64,000 nt of DNA from Denitratimonas sp037478135 (GTDB lineage: Bacteria; Pseudomonadota; Gammaproteobacteria; Xanthomonadales; Xanthomonadaceae): assembly GCF_037478135.1 (NCBI RefSeq), contig NZ_JBBHDV010000014.1:1-64000 (forward strand). Reading direction: 5' to 3'. Below the pieces are notes generated by a model that saw only the letters and a program-made list of their open reading frames with translations, was not told the DNA's origin and did not search any database. Position 1 is the first letter of the stretch, and every line of letters starts with the position of its first letter. Shown one piece after another: positions 7,221 to 15,639 of the stretch. Both the position numbers and the translations under genes were made by a program.

Positions 7221-8752
7221 TGACCACCAAGAAGCGCCGACACGCGCCTAAGTTTGATGACGACTATCTGACCTCACTGGCGCAATCCGGTGCGCCAGCC
7301 AGCACCCCGGACCCCACGCCGGCAACCGACAACCAGGACTACACCGGCATCACGCAGATGCTGGAAGAAACCCCGATTCCCGGCGTCATCATCCCCACCG
7401 AACGCAATGACCAGTTCCGCGTGAACCTGGAGCACATCCACTCCTATGACAACAACCCGCGACTGGCCAGCCACGCCGACGACGCCATCCAATCGCTGGC
7501 CTGGTCCATCTTCACGTCCGGACTGATCAACCCCATTTCGATCACCAAGCGGCCACACGAAGCCCACTTCATCGTGGCCAAGGGCGGCAACGGTCGCCTG
7601 CGCGCACTGAACTATATCGTCGACAACTACGATGCCCTGGCTCAGCAGCTGCCCGAAGGCACCCAGCCGCGACCACGCCCGGAGTTTGCAAAGCCCATCA
7701 CTCGCTTCGAGCCGTTCGAGAGCGAGATGACTATCTTCGAGGCACATCTGGATGAAAACCTCGAACGCGAGGACACCATCTGGGCCGACACCGCACACGG
7801 CCTGACCACCCTCAAAAACCTCATGGAGGCACAGCAAGGGTCGCGGATGTCCAATCGCGACTTCGCACGCCGGCTCGAAGAATCAGGCCGGTTCAAGAAG
7901 ATCCGCTCACTGGAAAGCATCGGGCGTGCCCTGTTCACCACCACACAACTGGCACCCGTCATCCAGTGGAACCCGCGTGTGCTGACCAATGGGCACAACA
8001 GCATCGGCCTGCTGCGACAGATCCACCGTGATTGCCAGATCGTCTACTGCACATTCAAGCAGTCCGAGTCCCCCGACGAATTCAATGCCCTGTGCATCGA
8101 GTGGACCAAACAGTTCTGCGACACCAACCCCAACGAAGACCCCAACACCTTCGCCGCAGAAATCACCGCACACTGGATCCTCTGCGTCCAGGACGCCATC
8201 GGCCTGGACGATGAAACAGCTCACACCGTCTGGACCAACCTTGGCTCCAAAAGACCCGGTGGAAGCGCTATCAAACTGCCATCCTGGGACATGCTGCTCA
8301 CGCCTATCCCAACCGAACAAACCCCCAATCAGGATCCGCCTGCATCAATTCAAACGCCTGACGAACCCGTTGCATCAGATGGCACCACCGTCGAAGAGCC
8401 ACCCCCTGGGACAAGCAGCACCGATGGGGCAACCAGCACGCCGGTGCGCCAACGGGTTTCTCGCACCGAACGCATGTCGCAGCTGCGCAGCTCCATGGCC
8501 ACGTGGCGCCAGGCACACGCAGAACTGGATTTGCCCCAACCGGTTTCATCTCTTGTGGAGCACATCACCTCACAAGCCGAAACCCAAGACCCGCTGCTCA
8601 ACTTCCTGGCACAAGCACACACTCAGCCGGCCACCGAGCATCTGGCCAAGGAGCTGATCACCTTCATGCGCGTCCTGGTCGCTCACAGCATCGAGTCGGC
8701 CACCGACGATCAAGCCCCTGCTCCAACCAGCTCCACCACCAGCAACCCCTGA
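7217..8752 (+). CDS. ParB family protein of the PFGI_1 ICE class
   Basis: 511 aa. A ParB N-terminal domain is visible (about residues 70-175): LEHIHSYDNNPR, ISIT, and GGNGRLRAL replacing the usual GERRxRA box. A helix-turn-helix region follows (SNRDFARRLEE, about 210-235). The long C-terminal half with Pro/Thr-rich linker (about 345-420) is typical of ICE ParB proteins (TIGR03764-like, from memory). Overlaps parA by 4 nt. Partner of ParA in maintenance of the element. Confidence 0.85.
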   Translation: MMTTKKRRHAPKFDDDYLTSLAQSGAPASTPDPTPATDNQDYTGITQMLEETPIPGVIIPTERNDQFRVNLEHIHSYDNNPRLASHADDAIQSLAWSIFTSGLINPISITKRPHEAHFIVAKGGNGRLRALNYIVDNYDALAQQLPEGTQPRPRPEFAKPITRFEPFESEMTIFEAHLDENLEREDTIWADTAHGLTTLKNLMEAQQGSRMSNRDFARRLEESGRFKKIRSLESIGRALFTTTQLAPVIQWNPRVLTNGHNSIGLLRQIHRDCQIVYCTFKQSESPDEFNALCIEWTKQFCDTNPNEDPNTFAAEITAHWILCVQDAIGLDDETAHTVWTNLGSKRPGGSAIKLPSWDMLLTPIPTEQTPNQDPPASIQTPDEPVASDGTTVEEPPPGTSSTDGATSTPVRQRVSRTERMSQLRSSMATWRQAHAELDLPQPVSSLVEHITSQAETQDPLLNFLAQAHTQPATEHLAKELITFMRVLVAHSIESATDDQAPAPTSSTTSNP

Positions 8753-8810
8753 ACCAATCACCACAAGCGCCATCGGATGGCGCAATCAGATTTATTGAAT
8801 GGAGATCACC

Positions 8811-9773
8811 ATGAGCATCATCCCGCCCCCTGTGGCCAACACCGAAGTCCAGCCGCCCATCATCGGTGATGCCGGCATCACGCCGGACACCCAGGTCACG
8901 AAGATCAACATCGACCGCTGTGAAGCATTCCTGCGGAAAGAGGGGTTCTTCGTCTTCGGAAAACAGCCCGATGAGCTGAACCCGTACTACGAGATGTACA
9001 TGCAGGTCGTCGCGTTGCGCGACAAGCAGAACAATGCGTCGAACGAGACGAACCGGTCGGCCATCATCGACGGCAAGGTCGGGCCGATCATGAGCCAGCC
9101 CGTCATCGAGTTCCATTCGATGAACGGCATGGACATGTACAAGGGGCGAAAGGCCGAGGGCGGTAAATCCTTCATCCCTGGATTCTTCGCCTGCGCCGGC
9201 GCCTTGAGCAAGGCCGTGTCACTCAGCAATCGCGGGAACCCGTGGGCCGACTTCCATCTGCTGTTGGCATACGCCTACATGCAGCAATTCGAGAAAGACC
9301 TGATCGGACGCATGGACCAGTTGGATGGCCTGCGCATCGAGCGGATGAAGCTGGTGCATCGCGAACTGTCATGGGCAACGCCGCGCCCGGAAGAGATCGC
9401 ACGCCCGCATGACCCGATCTTCATTTCAACGCAGTACGCCAATCTGCTTCTTGATCTGCTGGTGCTGGCTGATCGCTGCACCATCCGGTATCGCCACGCT
9501 CAGCTGAACAACCTGATCCCCTCCAAGGAGGCGATCTTCATCGAGATCAACCGGCTGATGAAGCAGTGGCGGTCGATCAGTTTCTTCATCTGGTCAGGCA
9601 CCCGGCTGTTCCTGGAGCGCGAGAGCATCATTGGGGCAAAGCGCGAGAACAGCACCAACGCTGTACCAGCCGAATTGGAAGCATTCGTGAAGCAACACTT
9701 CCGCATCCCAACCGGCTCGATGCCTGATCCAATCTGGCAGGGCGACAAGTTGCCCCCACACCTGGGCCGGTGA
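8811..9773 (+). CDS. PFL_4669 family ICE protein (DUF1845/AcaB-like)
   Basis: 320 aa. Matches the ICE core family TIGR03761 by overall pattern (KINIDRCEAFLRKEGFFVFGK..., FIPGFFACAGALSKAVSLSNRGNPWADFHLL). The molecular function is not established; it is always near SSB and topoisomerase genes, suggesting DNA processing or regulation. ATG 8811 is preferred because GGAG lies 6 nt upstream; an in-frame ATG at 8799 overlaps that site. The 15-mer TCGGATGGCGCAATC occurs on both sides of the gene (about 8775 and 9774). Confidence 0.82.
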   Translation: MSIIPPPVANTEVQPPIIGDAGITPDTQVTKINIDRCEAFLRKEGFFVFGKQPDELNPYYEMYMQVVALRDKQNNASNETNRSAIIDGKVGPIMSQPVIEFHSMNGMDMYKGRKAEGGKSFIPGFFACAGALSKAVSLSNRGNPWADFHLLLAYAYMQQFEKDLIGRMDQLDGLRIERMKLVHRELSWATPRPEEIARPHDPIFISTQYANLLLDLLVLADRCTIRYRHAQLNNLIPSKEAIFIEINRLMKQWRSISFFIWSGTRLFLERESIIGAKRENSTNAVPAELEAFVKQHFRIPTGSMPDPIWQGDKLPPHLGR

Positions 9774-9820
9774 TCGGATGGCGCAATCGTGAATGTTGAA
9801 GAAGTATCGGTTGGGGCAGT

Positions 9821-9893
9821 GTGCGGAATCCGCGCAATTTGAGACGCAGAATGTGCAATGATAGGATGCGTCATCTTCGCGGATTCGGCACAC
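9821..9893. promoter_or_regulatory. Two dispersed-operator sites before the DUF3158 gene
   Basis: GTGCGGAATCCGCGCAAT at 9821-9838 and, in the opposite orientation, TTCGCGGATTCGGCACAC at about 9877-9894. Both share the GCGGAATCCGC-type palindrome found before parA, the 19235 gene and the DUF11 gene. They lie 35-105 bp before the start at 9928. Confidence 0.65.
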
Positions 9894-9927
9894 ACAAAGA
9901 ATAGACGATAAGAGGGAACCGAACGCG

Positions 9928-10479
9928 ATGGCACGTTCACCATTTACTGGAAGCACCGGAAGAGAGAGGAACCATTGGGATGTCGTCCGGGGCTATCAGA
10001 TCAAGTTCAACGACCTGTTCGGTGATGGCGGTGGCGCAACCACCAACCTCGCGCCGACACAGCTTCTCCCGCTATACGCGGCCAAATTGGCCGAATGTGA
10101 CGCGGCCCTGGATGCGATTGAGGACGCCATGCGCGAACTTCAGTTGGACATCAAGAACTATGTCGAAAGCCTCAAGCTCCCTTTCGCATTGGGCATCAGC
10201 GGGAAGAAGAACGTCCGTACCTTGGCTATCCAGTGGCGCTATCGCACCGCTCGCAAGGGAAGGACATGGATCACGATGGCTGACTGGCCCGAGGTCTTGG
10301 GTCAAGAAAACATGACCAATGAATTGAGGAACTGGTTCGGCCTGGTCACATCCATGCTGGTGATCTTGAACACGGAGTCATCCATGGCGCACTCGGCCAG
10401 ACAGATCATCATCAAAAACAAAATCCATCTGGAAGGGTTGACGCAACATGCCCATTCCGAGGTAGCAGCACCCCGGTGA
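9928..10479 (+). CDS. DUF3158 family ICE protein
   Basis: 183 aa, soluble. The pattern (LAECDAALDAIEDAMRELQLDIKNYVESLKLPFALGISGKKN..., TARKGRTW) and position between the PFL_4669 gene and ssb match DUF3158, a conserved ICE protein of unknown function. ATG 9928 follows a weak GAGGGAA site. Controlled by the two operators upstream, if these are functional. Confidence 0.75.
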   Translation: MARSPFTGSTGRERNHWDVVRGYQIKFNDLFGDGGGATTNLAPTQLLPLYAAKLAECDAALDAIEDAMRELQLDIKNYVESLKLPFALGISGKKNVRTLAIQWRYRTARKGRTWITMADWPEVLGQENMTNELRNWFGLVTSMLVILNTESSMAHSARQIIIKNKIHLEGLTQHAHSEVAAPR

Positions 10480-10528
10480 CCCACACCGGATCCACCAAGA
10501 GCAGTACCAACCAAAACTGGAGCAAGAC

Positions 10529-10957
10529 ATGGCAAGGACGGATACGAAGAACACCGTTGAACTGGAAGGTCGCATCACTGAGGTGACCCATCTGGAAAAG
10601 GGGGAAGTGAAGGTCAGCAGGTTTCGGCTCATCCGCGAAACCGGACGCTTCACTGACAATGGCGAGTGGGAAGTCACCGACAGCTTCTGGATTGGATGCG
10701 TCGCCTTCGGGAACGAAGAAAACGCCCGCCTGGTCGATCGTGTAGCGCGACTGAAAAAGGGTCAGATGGTCAAGATTGTGGGCCGCTTGCAGAGCACCGA
10801 CCCATGGACCGATGACAGTGGCGTGAAGCATGGGGCCGGCATTGAGGTTGTCCTGTCGGATGTCTACCTGACGATTGACGATCTGGCCAGCTTCCAGTTG
10901 CAGCCTCGCAGGGGCGCACCGCAAGAAGCTGAACCGGCTCGCGCCGCAGCAGGCTGA
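10529..10957 (+). CDS. Single-stranded DNA-binding protein-like (OB fold)
   Basis: 142 aa. Probable SSB-type OB-fold domain in residues 8-115 (VELEGRITEVTHLEKGEVKVSRFRL..., SFWIGCVAFGN, LKKGQMVKIVGRLQS), followed by a short tail that lacks the acidic DDDIPF tip of chromosomal SSB. Would coat single-stranded DNA during transfer or rolling-circle replication. GGAG lies 7 nt before ATG 10529. Confidence 0.8.
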   Translation: MARTDTKNTVELEGRITEVTHLEKGEVKVSRFRLIRETGRFTDNGEWEVTDSFWIGCVAFGNEENARLVDRVARLKKGQMVKIVGRLQSTDPWTDDSGVKHGAGIEVVLSDVYLTIDDLASFQLQPRRGAPQEAEPARAAAG

Positions 10958-10960
10958 CAG

Positions 10961-11149
10961 ATGAGCAGCACCTTCGAGAACCTGGCCGACATGGCCAGGT
11001 TCTCGCAAATCAGGCATGGGGGAAAAGTCCAGTCTCTCAGGAGGTATCAATCAGGCCGCAAGTGGGTCAATGCGCTGACCAGGCTTTCGGCCAACTGCGA
11101 CGTAGAACCAGACGATGACAAAGAAAACTGCCATGAGCACCGCCAGTAA
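10961..11149 (+). CDS. Small hypothetical ORF after ssb
   Basis: 62 aa, no recognised domain, overlaps the next gene. It starts 3 nt after the ssb stop. Its codons 5-15 are made entirely of a perfect 13-bp inverted repeat, so the reading frame may be incidental to that hairpin. Confidence 0.25.
   Translation: MSSTFENLADMARFSQIRHGGKVQSLRRYQSGRKWVNALTRLSANCDVEPDDDKENCHEHRQ
10975..11005. other. Perfect 13-bp inverted repeat after ssb
   Basis: Arms CGAGAACCTGGCC and GGCCAGGTTCTCG with loop GACAT, 18 nt after the ssb stop. No T run follows, so it is not a standard terminator. It could be an mRNA stability or processing hairpin, a protein-binding site, or a single-strand origin. Confidence 0.6.
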
Positions 11150-11888
11150 AAGACCCCCCGTAGGGTATCGCCGACAGTCTCAGCAACAGGTCGTCAGCGG
11201 CCTCACGTTCGAGACGGGTATGACCCAGCGCCAAGCCACACAGTTCATCAACGAAGTGGCCAGAGTCGTCCGGGAACAATTGCTGCGCGGCAAGGACGTG
11301 AAGATCCAGGGCATTGGCACGCTCCGAATCAAACCCCTGGAGGATATCAACAACCGGGAGGTGAGCCGGGCCACGGATCTTCAGTTCATCCCCCGAAAGA
11401 CCTTCCTGGAAACATTCGATATCGCGCTCAACAAGCGCAAGCCCAGGGGCGCCATCACCAATCTGGTAGCGCTGATGGAACAGCGGGTGCCCGTTGTTGC
11501 TCGGAACGTAGAAGAGGCGACGGGCGGTGAGACTCATCCCATCCACCTTCTCCTGGGAATCTGGCTCAATGATGTCAAAAACCTGGGCGCACAATTTTCG
11601 CTTCCGAATGTCGGCGCGATCACTCGCCGTGTCGGAGCCAGTGCCGCACTAAAGCGCAAGTGGACGAGCACGGAAGAGCGTGGAAGCAATCCAGCTCCGT
11701 ACTTTGTGGACTTCGAGATCGACACGGACTTGCAAGGCCAGCTGCTTGAAGTCGCCATGCAAACCAGACTCATCAAGGCAAAGCAGGGCAGTGGTGAATG
11801 GGACAGTGCAGAACTGATCCGTGTAACCAGCGCCACTGAAAAACGGGATTCCATGATCCCGCCGCCGCCACCTGTTGGGGCAGGGTGA
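11115..11888 (+). CDS. HU/IHF-like DNA-binding protein (extended)
   Basis: 257 aa, longer than the usual 90-aa HU. Residues about 25-100 resemble the HU fold (LTFETGMTQRQATQFINEVARVVREQLLRGKDVKIQGIGTLRI); the second half may repeat it weakly (HPIHLLLGIWLNDV..FSLPNVGAITRR). Likely a nucleoid-type architectural protein of the element. The start is uncertain: ATG 11115 or 11133, neither with a good ribosome binding site. Stop overlaps the start of the topoisomerase gene. Confidence 0.6.
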   Translation: MTKKTAMSTASKRPPVGYRRQSQQQVVSGLTFETGMTQRQATQFINEVARVVREQLLRGKDVKIQGIGTLRIKPLEDINNREVSRATDLQFIPRKTFLETFDIALNKRKPRGAITNLVALMEQRVPVVARNVEEATGGETHPIHLLLGIWLNDVKNLGAQFSLPNVGAITRRVGASAALKRKWTSTEERGSNPAPYFVDFEIDTDLQGQLLEVAMQTRLIKAKQGSGEWDSAELIRVTSATEKRDSMIPPPPPVGAG

Positions 11889-13801
11889 TGAGTACGCTCG
11901 TAATCGTGGAATCGCCCACAAAGGCCAAGAAGATCGAAGGCATCCTGGGGAAGGGCTATCGCTGCGTCGCATCGGCAGGACACATTGATGATCTTCCACC
12001 GACGCTCATCCCCGAGGCGCCAGACTTCCAGCCAGAGTACGTCCTGAGCAAGCGTGGGAAAGAGGTCATCGCACGCATCAGAAAAGCGATGGCTGGCACA
12101 TCAGACATCATCCTGGCCACCGACCCGGACAGGGAAGGGGAGGCGATAGCCGCACGACTTGAGGCAGCCCTGAAACTGCGCAATCCCAAGCGTTGCGCGT
12201 TCAACGAGATCACCGCTGAGGCAATCAAGAAATCCATCGCAGCTCCGCGTCGCATCGACCGCCCATTGGTAGCAGCCCAAGAAGCTCGCCGGGTACTTGA
12301 CCGCATCGTCGGCTACCGGGTGTCGCCATTGCTCCAGTCAGCCACCGGTTTCAACGATCTGTCAGCAGGGCGCGTCCAGTCACCGGCATTGCGCCTGATT
12401 GTCGAACGCGACCGAGAGATCCGGAATTTCACGCCACACGCCTTCTATGTCGTGCGACTGGATTTCATCACCAATGAGCTGCCGTGGGCGGCAACCTGGG
12501 ATAGCACCCCGTACAACGCCGAAGGTCTGCCGCATTGCACCGATGAAGCCATCGCCCAGGACATCGCGAAGACTCCGCGTGTGCGCGTCACCGATGTGGA
12601 AGAAGCCCGCAAGCAGCGCAAGGCGCCACCGCCACTGATCACTTCCACCATGCAACAGGTCGGAAGTCAGCAGCTCAAGATTTCAACAAGCGCCGTCATG
12701 AAGGCCGCACAGGATCTGTTTGAGGCAGGTGCCATCACCTACCACCGAACGGATTTGGCCGTCATCTCGGAAGAAGGTCGAACCGCAATCTGGGACTGGT
12801 TGAGGCAAGTCGGCATGGCCGACAGCATCCCCGCCAAGGTCGAAAAATCCCGATCTAAAGCGGGGGCGCAAGAAGCCCATGAGGCAATCAGACCCACCGA
12901 TGTCAGCGTCGAAGAAGTGAACGGATTGGGGCAAGACGCCGCACGGCTTTACCAGATCATCCGCCTGCGGGCGATCTGCTCGCAAATGAAACCGGCCGTC
13001 TTTGACACCGCTACCGTCACGCTTGCTGGCACCAGCCCCGAGGGACGCGAGGCTACCTTCGTTGCTCGCGGCCAGGTGCTGTTGGACAAGGGCTGGATGG
13101 CCATGCTCGATGAGCCAGTGGCAGAAGAGGGCGATAACGAGGATGAATCAAACGACCGGCCCCTGCCAAAGCTCGAAGCTCGATCGCAGCATGAACCGGT
13201 CAAGGGTCATTGTTCCAAACGGATGACCAAACCACCAGCTCAATTCACTGAAGCCACCCTGGTCAAGACGATGGAAAGCCTTGGGATCGGCCGACCGAGC
13301 ACCTACGCCGGCATCATCAAGACCCTACAAGATCGCGAGTACGTCAAGAGCAACAAGCGGCTCCAGTTGACCCCACTGGCGAAAGGCGAGTTGGTGGTCA
13401 ACATGCTGGTGACCAACTTCCAGTTTCTGGAATACGACTTCACCCGCTCAGTGGAATCCTTGCTGGACCAGATTGCACAGAAAAAGATGGACTACAAGCA
13501 ACTGATGCTCCAAATGCACGTGTTGCTCCACGGTGAAATCAATCGTTTCAAGCCCCCCCGCCCTTCAATGATTCCAGAATCATTGAAGGGCAAGCTCCGG
13601 ACCCTTCCCAGCGAAAAGTACATCTGCCCGTCATGCAAAAGTGGATTGCTGTCCAGAAAAAAGGGCGCCAAGGGCTATTTCTGGGGCTGCTCCAAATACA
13701 GCAAAGAACAAACGGACGGAAGCTGCCGCCATACACAATCAGATGAGAATGGAAAGCCAGGGACGGTGACCACTCGTGGAGTAACCGCACAACAAGGATG
13801 A
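11888..13801 (+). CDS. Type IA DNA topoisomerase (TopA-like, ICE type)
   Basis: 637 aa, against about 865 aa for E. coli TopA. Toprim domain at the N-terminus (STLVIVESPTKAKKIEGILG; DPDREGEAIAARLE near residue 78). The catalytic tyrosine lies in AITYHRTDLAVIS (about residue 280), where the usual consensus is YMRTDS. IGRPSTYAGIIKTLQDREYV (about 460) and one C-terminal four-Cys zinc ribbon (CPSCKSGLL...CSKY, about 575-610) follow. Relaxes or decatenates single-strand-containing DNA during replication or transfer. ATG 11888 follows GGGGCAGG; an in-frame GTG lies at 11885. Confidence 0.9.
   Translation: MSTLVIVESPTKAKKIEGILGKGYRCVASAGHIDDLPPTLIPEAPDFQPEYVLSKRGKEVIARIRKAMAGTSDIILATDPDREGEAIAARLEAALKLRNPKRCAFNEITAEAIKKSIAAPRRIDRPLVAAQEARRVLDRIVGYRVSPLLQSATGFNDLSAGRVQSPALRLIVERDREIRNFTPHAFYVVRLDFITNELPWAATWDSTPYNAEGLPHCTDEAIAQDIAKTPRVRVTDVEEARKQRKAPPPLITSTMQQVGSQQLKISTSAVMKAAQDLFEAGAITYHRTDLAVISEEGRTAIWDWLRQVGMADSIPAKVEKSRSKAGAQEAHEAIRPTDVSVEEVNGLGQDAARLYQIIRLRAICSQMKPAVFDTATVTLAGTSPEGREATFVARGQVLLDKGWMAMLDEPVAEEGDNEDESNDRPLPKLEARSQHEPVKGHCSKRMTKPPAQFTEATLVKTMESLGIGRPSTYAGIIKTLQDREYVKSNKRLQLTPLAKGELVVNMLVTNFQFLEYDFTRSVESLLDQIAQKKMDYKQLMLQMHVLLHGEINRFKPPRPSMIPESLKGKLRTLPSEKYICPSCKSGLLSRKKGAKGYFWGCSKYSKEQTDGSCRHTQSDENGKPGTVTTRGVTAQQG
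13561..13590. repeat. Perfect 14-bp inverted repeat inside the topoisomerase gene
   Basis: Arms CCCTTCAATGATTC and GAATCATTGAAGGG around CA, encoding the segment between the catalytic core and the zinc ribbon (PSMIPESLKG). Such a perfect palindrome within coding DNA is unlikely to be needed for the protein. Confidence 0.7.
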
Positions 13802-13805
13802 CCCC

Positions 13806-14717
13806 ATGCTCTTCCGAAATATCACGTTGTTCCGATTTGCACCCAAACTCCGAAGTGCCCTGGCTGATCTGCCTGGTCGGCTGCCCGAGCACGCACTTCG
13901 CCCACTCGGCCCCTTGCAGCTGGCCACCCGTGGCTTTGTCTCACCTCTCGGCCGGGGGGAAGAAGAACTCTCGCGGCTGATTGGTGACTGCCTGCTGCTG
14001 AATCTGGGCAGTGAAGAGAAGATCCTGCCCGCCGCCGTCCTCAATCAAGCCCTGGCCGAAAAGCTCGATGAGCTGCGCGAACGCGAGGGTCGCAGTGCAG
14101 GTGGTCGGGAGCGCAAGCGCCTGAAAGATGAAGTCCTGACGGATCTTCTGCCTCGGGCTTTCGCACGTCCAAGCCGGGTAGGGGCCTACCTGGATCTGAA
14201 GCAGGGTTGGTTGGTGGTGGATACGACCAGCCGCAAGAATGCGGAAGCGGTGGTGTCAGCCATTCGTGAGGCGCTTGGATCATTTCCTGCGGTGCCGGTC
14301 AACGCCGAATCCAGCCCCCGAGCCATCATGACCGGCTGGCTCGCAGGTGACGCGCTGCCGGAAGGATTCATGATTGGCGATGAATGTGAACTCCGGGATC
14401 CGGTGGATGCCGGCGCCATCGTCAAGTGCCGCCGCCAGGAAATGGACGCCACCGAAATCCAGGAGCACCTGAAGGTTGGAAAGCAATGCCTCCAACTCGG
14501 GCTTGTTTTCGATGAGCGGCTCTCGTTCGTGCTTGGCGAAGACATGGTGATTAGGAAACTCAAGTTCCTTGAATCAGCTACAGAGGCACTTGCGAACGAC
14601 GATCATCAATCCCTTGTGGCCGAGGTGGATGCCACGTTCACCTTGATGAGTGGAGAAATCGGGCAACTCTTGAAGCGCCTGGAGACTACCTTTGACCTGT
14701 CGCAAGCAGGGGAGTGA
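13806..14717 (+). CDS. rdgC: RdgC-family recombination-associated protein
   Basis: 303 aa, the normal length. Begins MLFRNITLFRF, with the RdgC signature RGFVSPLGRGEEEL near residue 40 and an Arg-rich RERKRLKDEVLTDLLPRAF block near 100. RdgC is a ring-shaped DNA-binding protein that modulates RecA. Follows the topoisomerase gene by 4 nt, so it is part of the same plus-strand operon. Confidence 0.9.
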   Translation: MLFRNITLFRFAPKLRSALADLPGRLPEHALRPLGPLQLATRGFVSPLGRGEEELSRLIGDCLLLNLGSEEKILPAAVLNQALAEKLDELREREGRSAGGRERKRLKDEVLTDLLPRAFARPSRVGAYLDLKQGWLVVDTTSRKNAEAVVSAIREALGSFPAVPVNAESSPRAIMTGWLAGDALPEGFMIGDECELRDPVDAGAIVKCRRQEMDATEIQEHLKVGKQCLQLGLVFDERLSFVLGEDMVIRKLKFLESATEALANDDHQSLVAEVDATFTLMSGEIGQLLKRLETTFDLSQAGE

Positions 14718-14722
14718 TCAGC

Positions 14723-15004
14723 ATGGATCCCATGATCAAATACTGGAACGATGATGCCCCGCAGACACTTCCTGGTGACTTAGAGAAAGTGCTGTCGCAG
14801 CTGCTGCTCGTTACCGATCCGGATGTACGCACAGACGCTGAAATCAGGAATCGGGCTTGTGACGCCGCAATGCGGCTGTCCCAGGCCATTGGTGACAGGG
14901 CAGGGCAGCGACGTGTTTCGTTGACGGGGATCCCGCCCGCAATCAGGGAACATTTCCTTCTGGAAATGAAACACCACAACCCGAATGTCAGATGCGACGC
15001 ATAA
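14723..15004 (+). CDS. Small protein of unknown function
   Basis: About 93 aa, acidic N-terminal half, no recognised domain or signal. ATG 14723 is chosen because GGGGAG lies 8 nt upstream; GTG 14714 overlapping the rdgC stop is the alternative. Lies in the rdgC operon, 10 nt before the secreted protein gene. Confidence 0.55.
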   Translation: MDPMIKYWNDDAPQTLPGDLEKVLSQLLLVTDPDVRTDAEIRNRACDAAMRLSQAIGDRAGQRRVSLTGIPPAIREHFLLEMKHHNPNVRCDA

Positions 15005-15014
15005 GGCCAGAACC

Positions 15015-15635
15015 ATGAAGACCTATTCGATCCTCAAGCACCTGGTGCTGTTCAGTCTGGGGCTTAGCCTGGGCATTTCGAGTGCCCATAGCCAGACACC
15101 CACGAAACTCATCTTCGAGAACGTAGACGCCCTTCCTGGGGCGCCTGATGATGCCAAGGCTCATCATGATGGGGCATTCCGACTCGCCCTACCCATGGTT
15201 TCGGGTATCAGCCTGGATGAACAAGGCAATTACTCCGTTGACTGCAAACTGGATCAAAAAGCCAACTGCCCGAATGTCGGTCAAGGAGCCTTGTTCGGGC
15301 CTGCCACTGGCATACCAAGCCTGAACTTCACGGCTCCAACCGGCACGGTGCCGGCAGGCAACACTTCGGCAAGACTGAGTTGGAACACGTCAAGCGCCCA
15401 TGTGTGCGCCGGCATCGGCTCAAACCCAACCGTCACCGCTTGGCAGCAGGCGTGGCCAGCTGCAACAACGGGAAGCTCTGGTTTCCAAGTTGGCAACCTC
15501 CCACGGCATCCGACGAACCCGACGCACTACGATTTCACGTTGCGCTGCTACTCCAACACGCCGGCCTGGCAGGGATCACAGATCGTCGCCGTAGTGGAAA
15601 AGACCCACCGCGTCACCCTTGCGCCAGGGAGTTGA
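15015..15635 (+). CDS. Secreted protein, first of a paralogous pair
   Basis: 206 aa with a signal peptide (MKTYSILKHLVLFSLGLSLGISSAHS). The mature part has paired cysteines (CKLDQKANCPNVG, HVCAGIG, LRCYSN). Shares with its neighbour at 15640 the segment GFQVGNLPRHPTNPTHYDFT near the C-terminus, and the order of all blocks. No family recognised. ATG 15015 follows AAGG. Probably periplasmic or surface exposed. Confidence 0.65.
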   Translation: MKTYSILKHLVLFSLGLSLGISSAHSQTPTKLIFENVDALPGAPDDAKAHHDGAFRLALPMVSGISLDEQGNYSVDCKLDQKANCPNVGQGALFGPATGIPSLNFTAPTGTVPAGNTSARLSWNTSSAHVCAGIGSNPTVTAWQQAWPAATTGSSGFQVGNLPRHPTNPTHYDFTLRCYSNTPAWQGSQIVAVVEKTHRVTLAPGS

Positions 15636-15639
15636 AACC

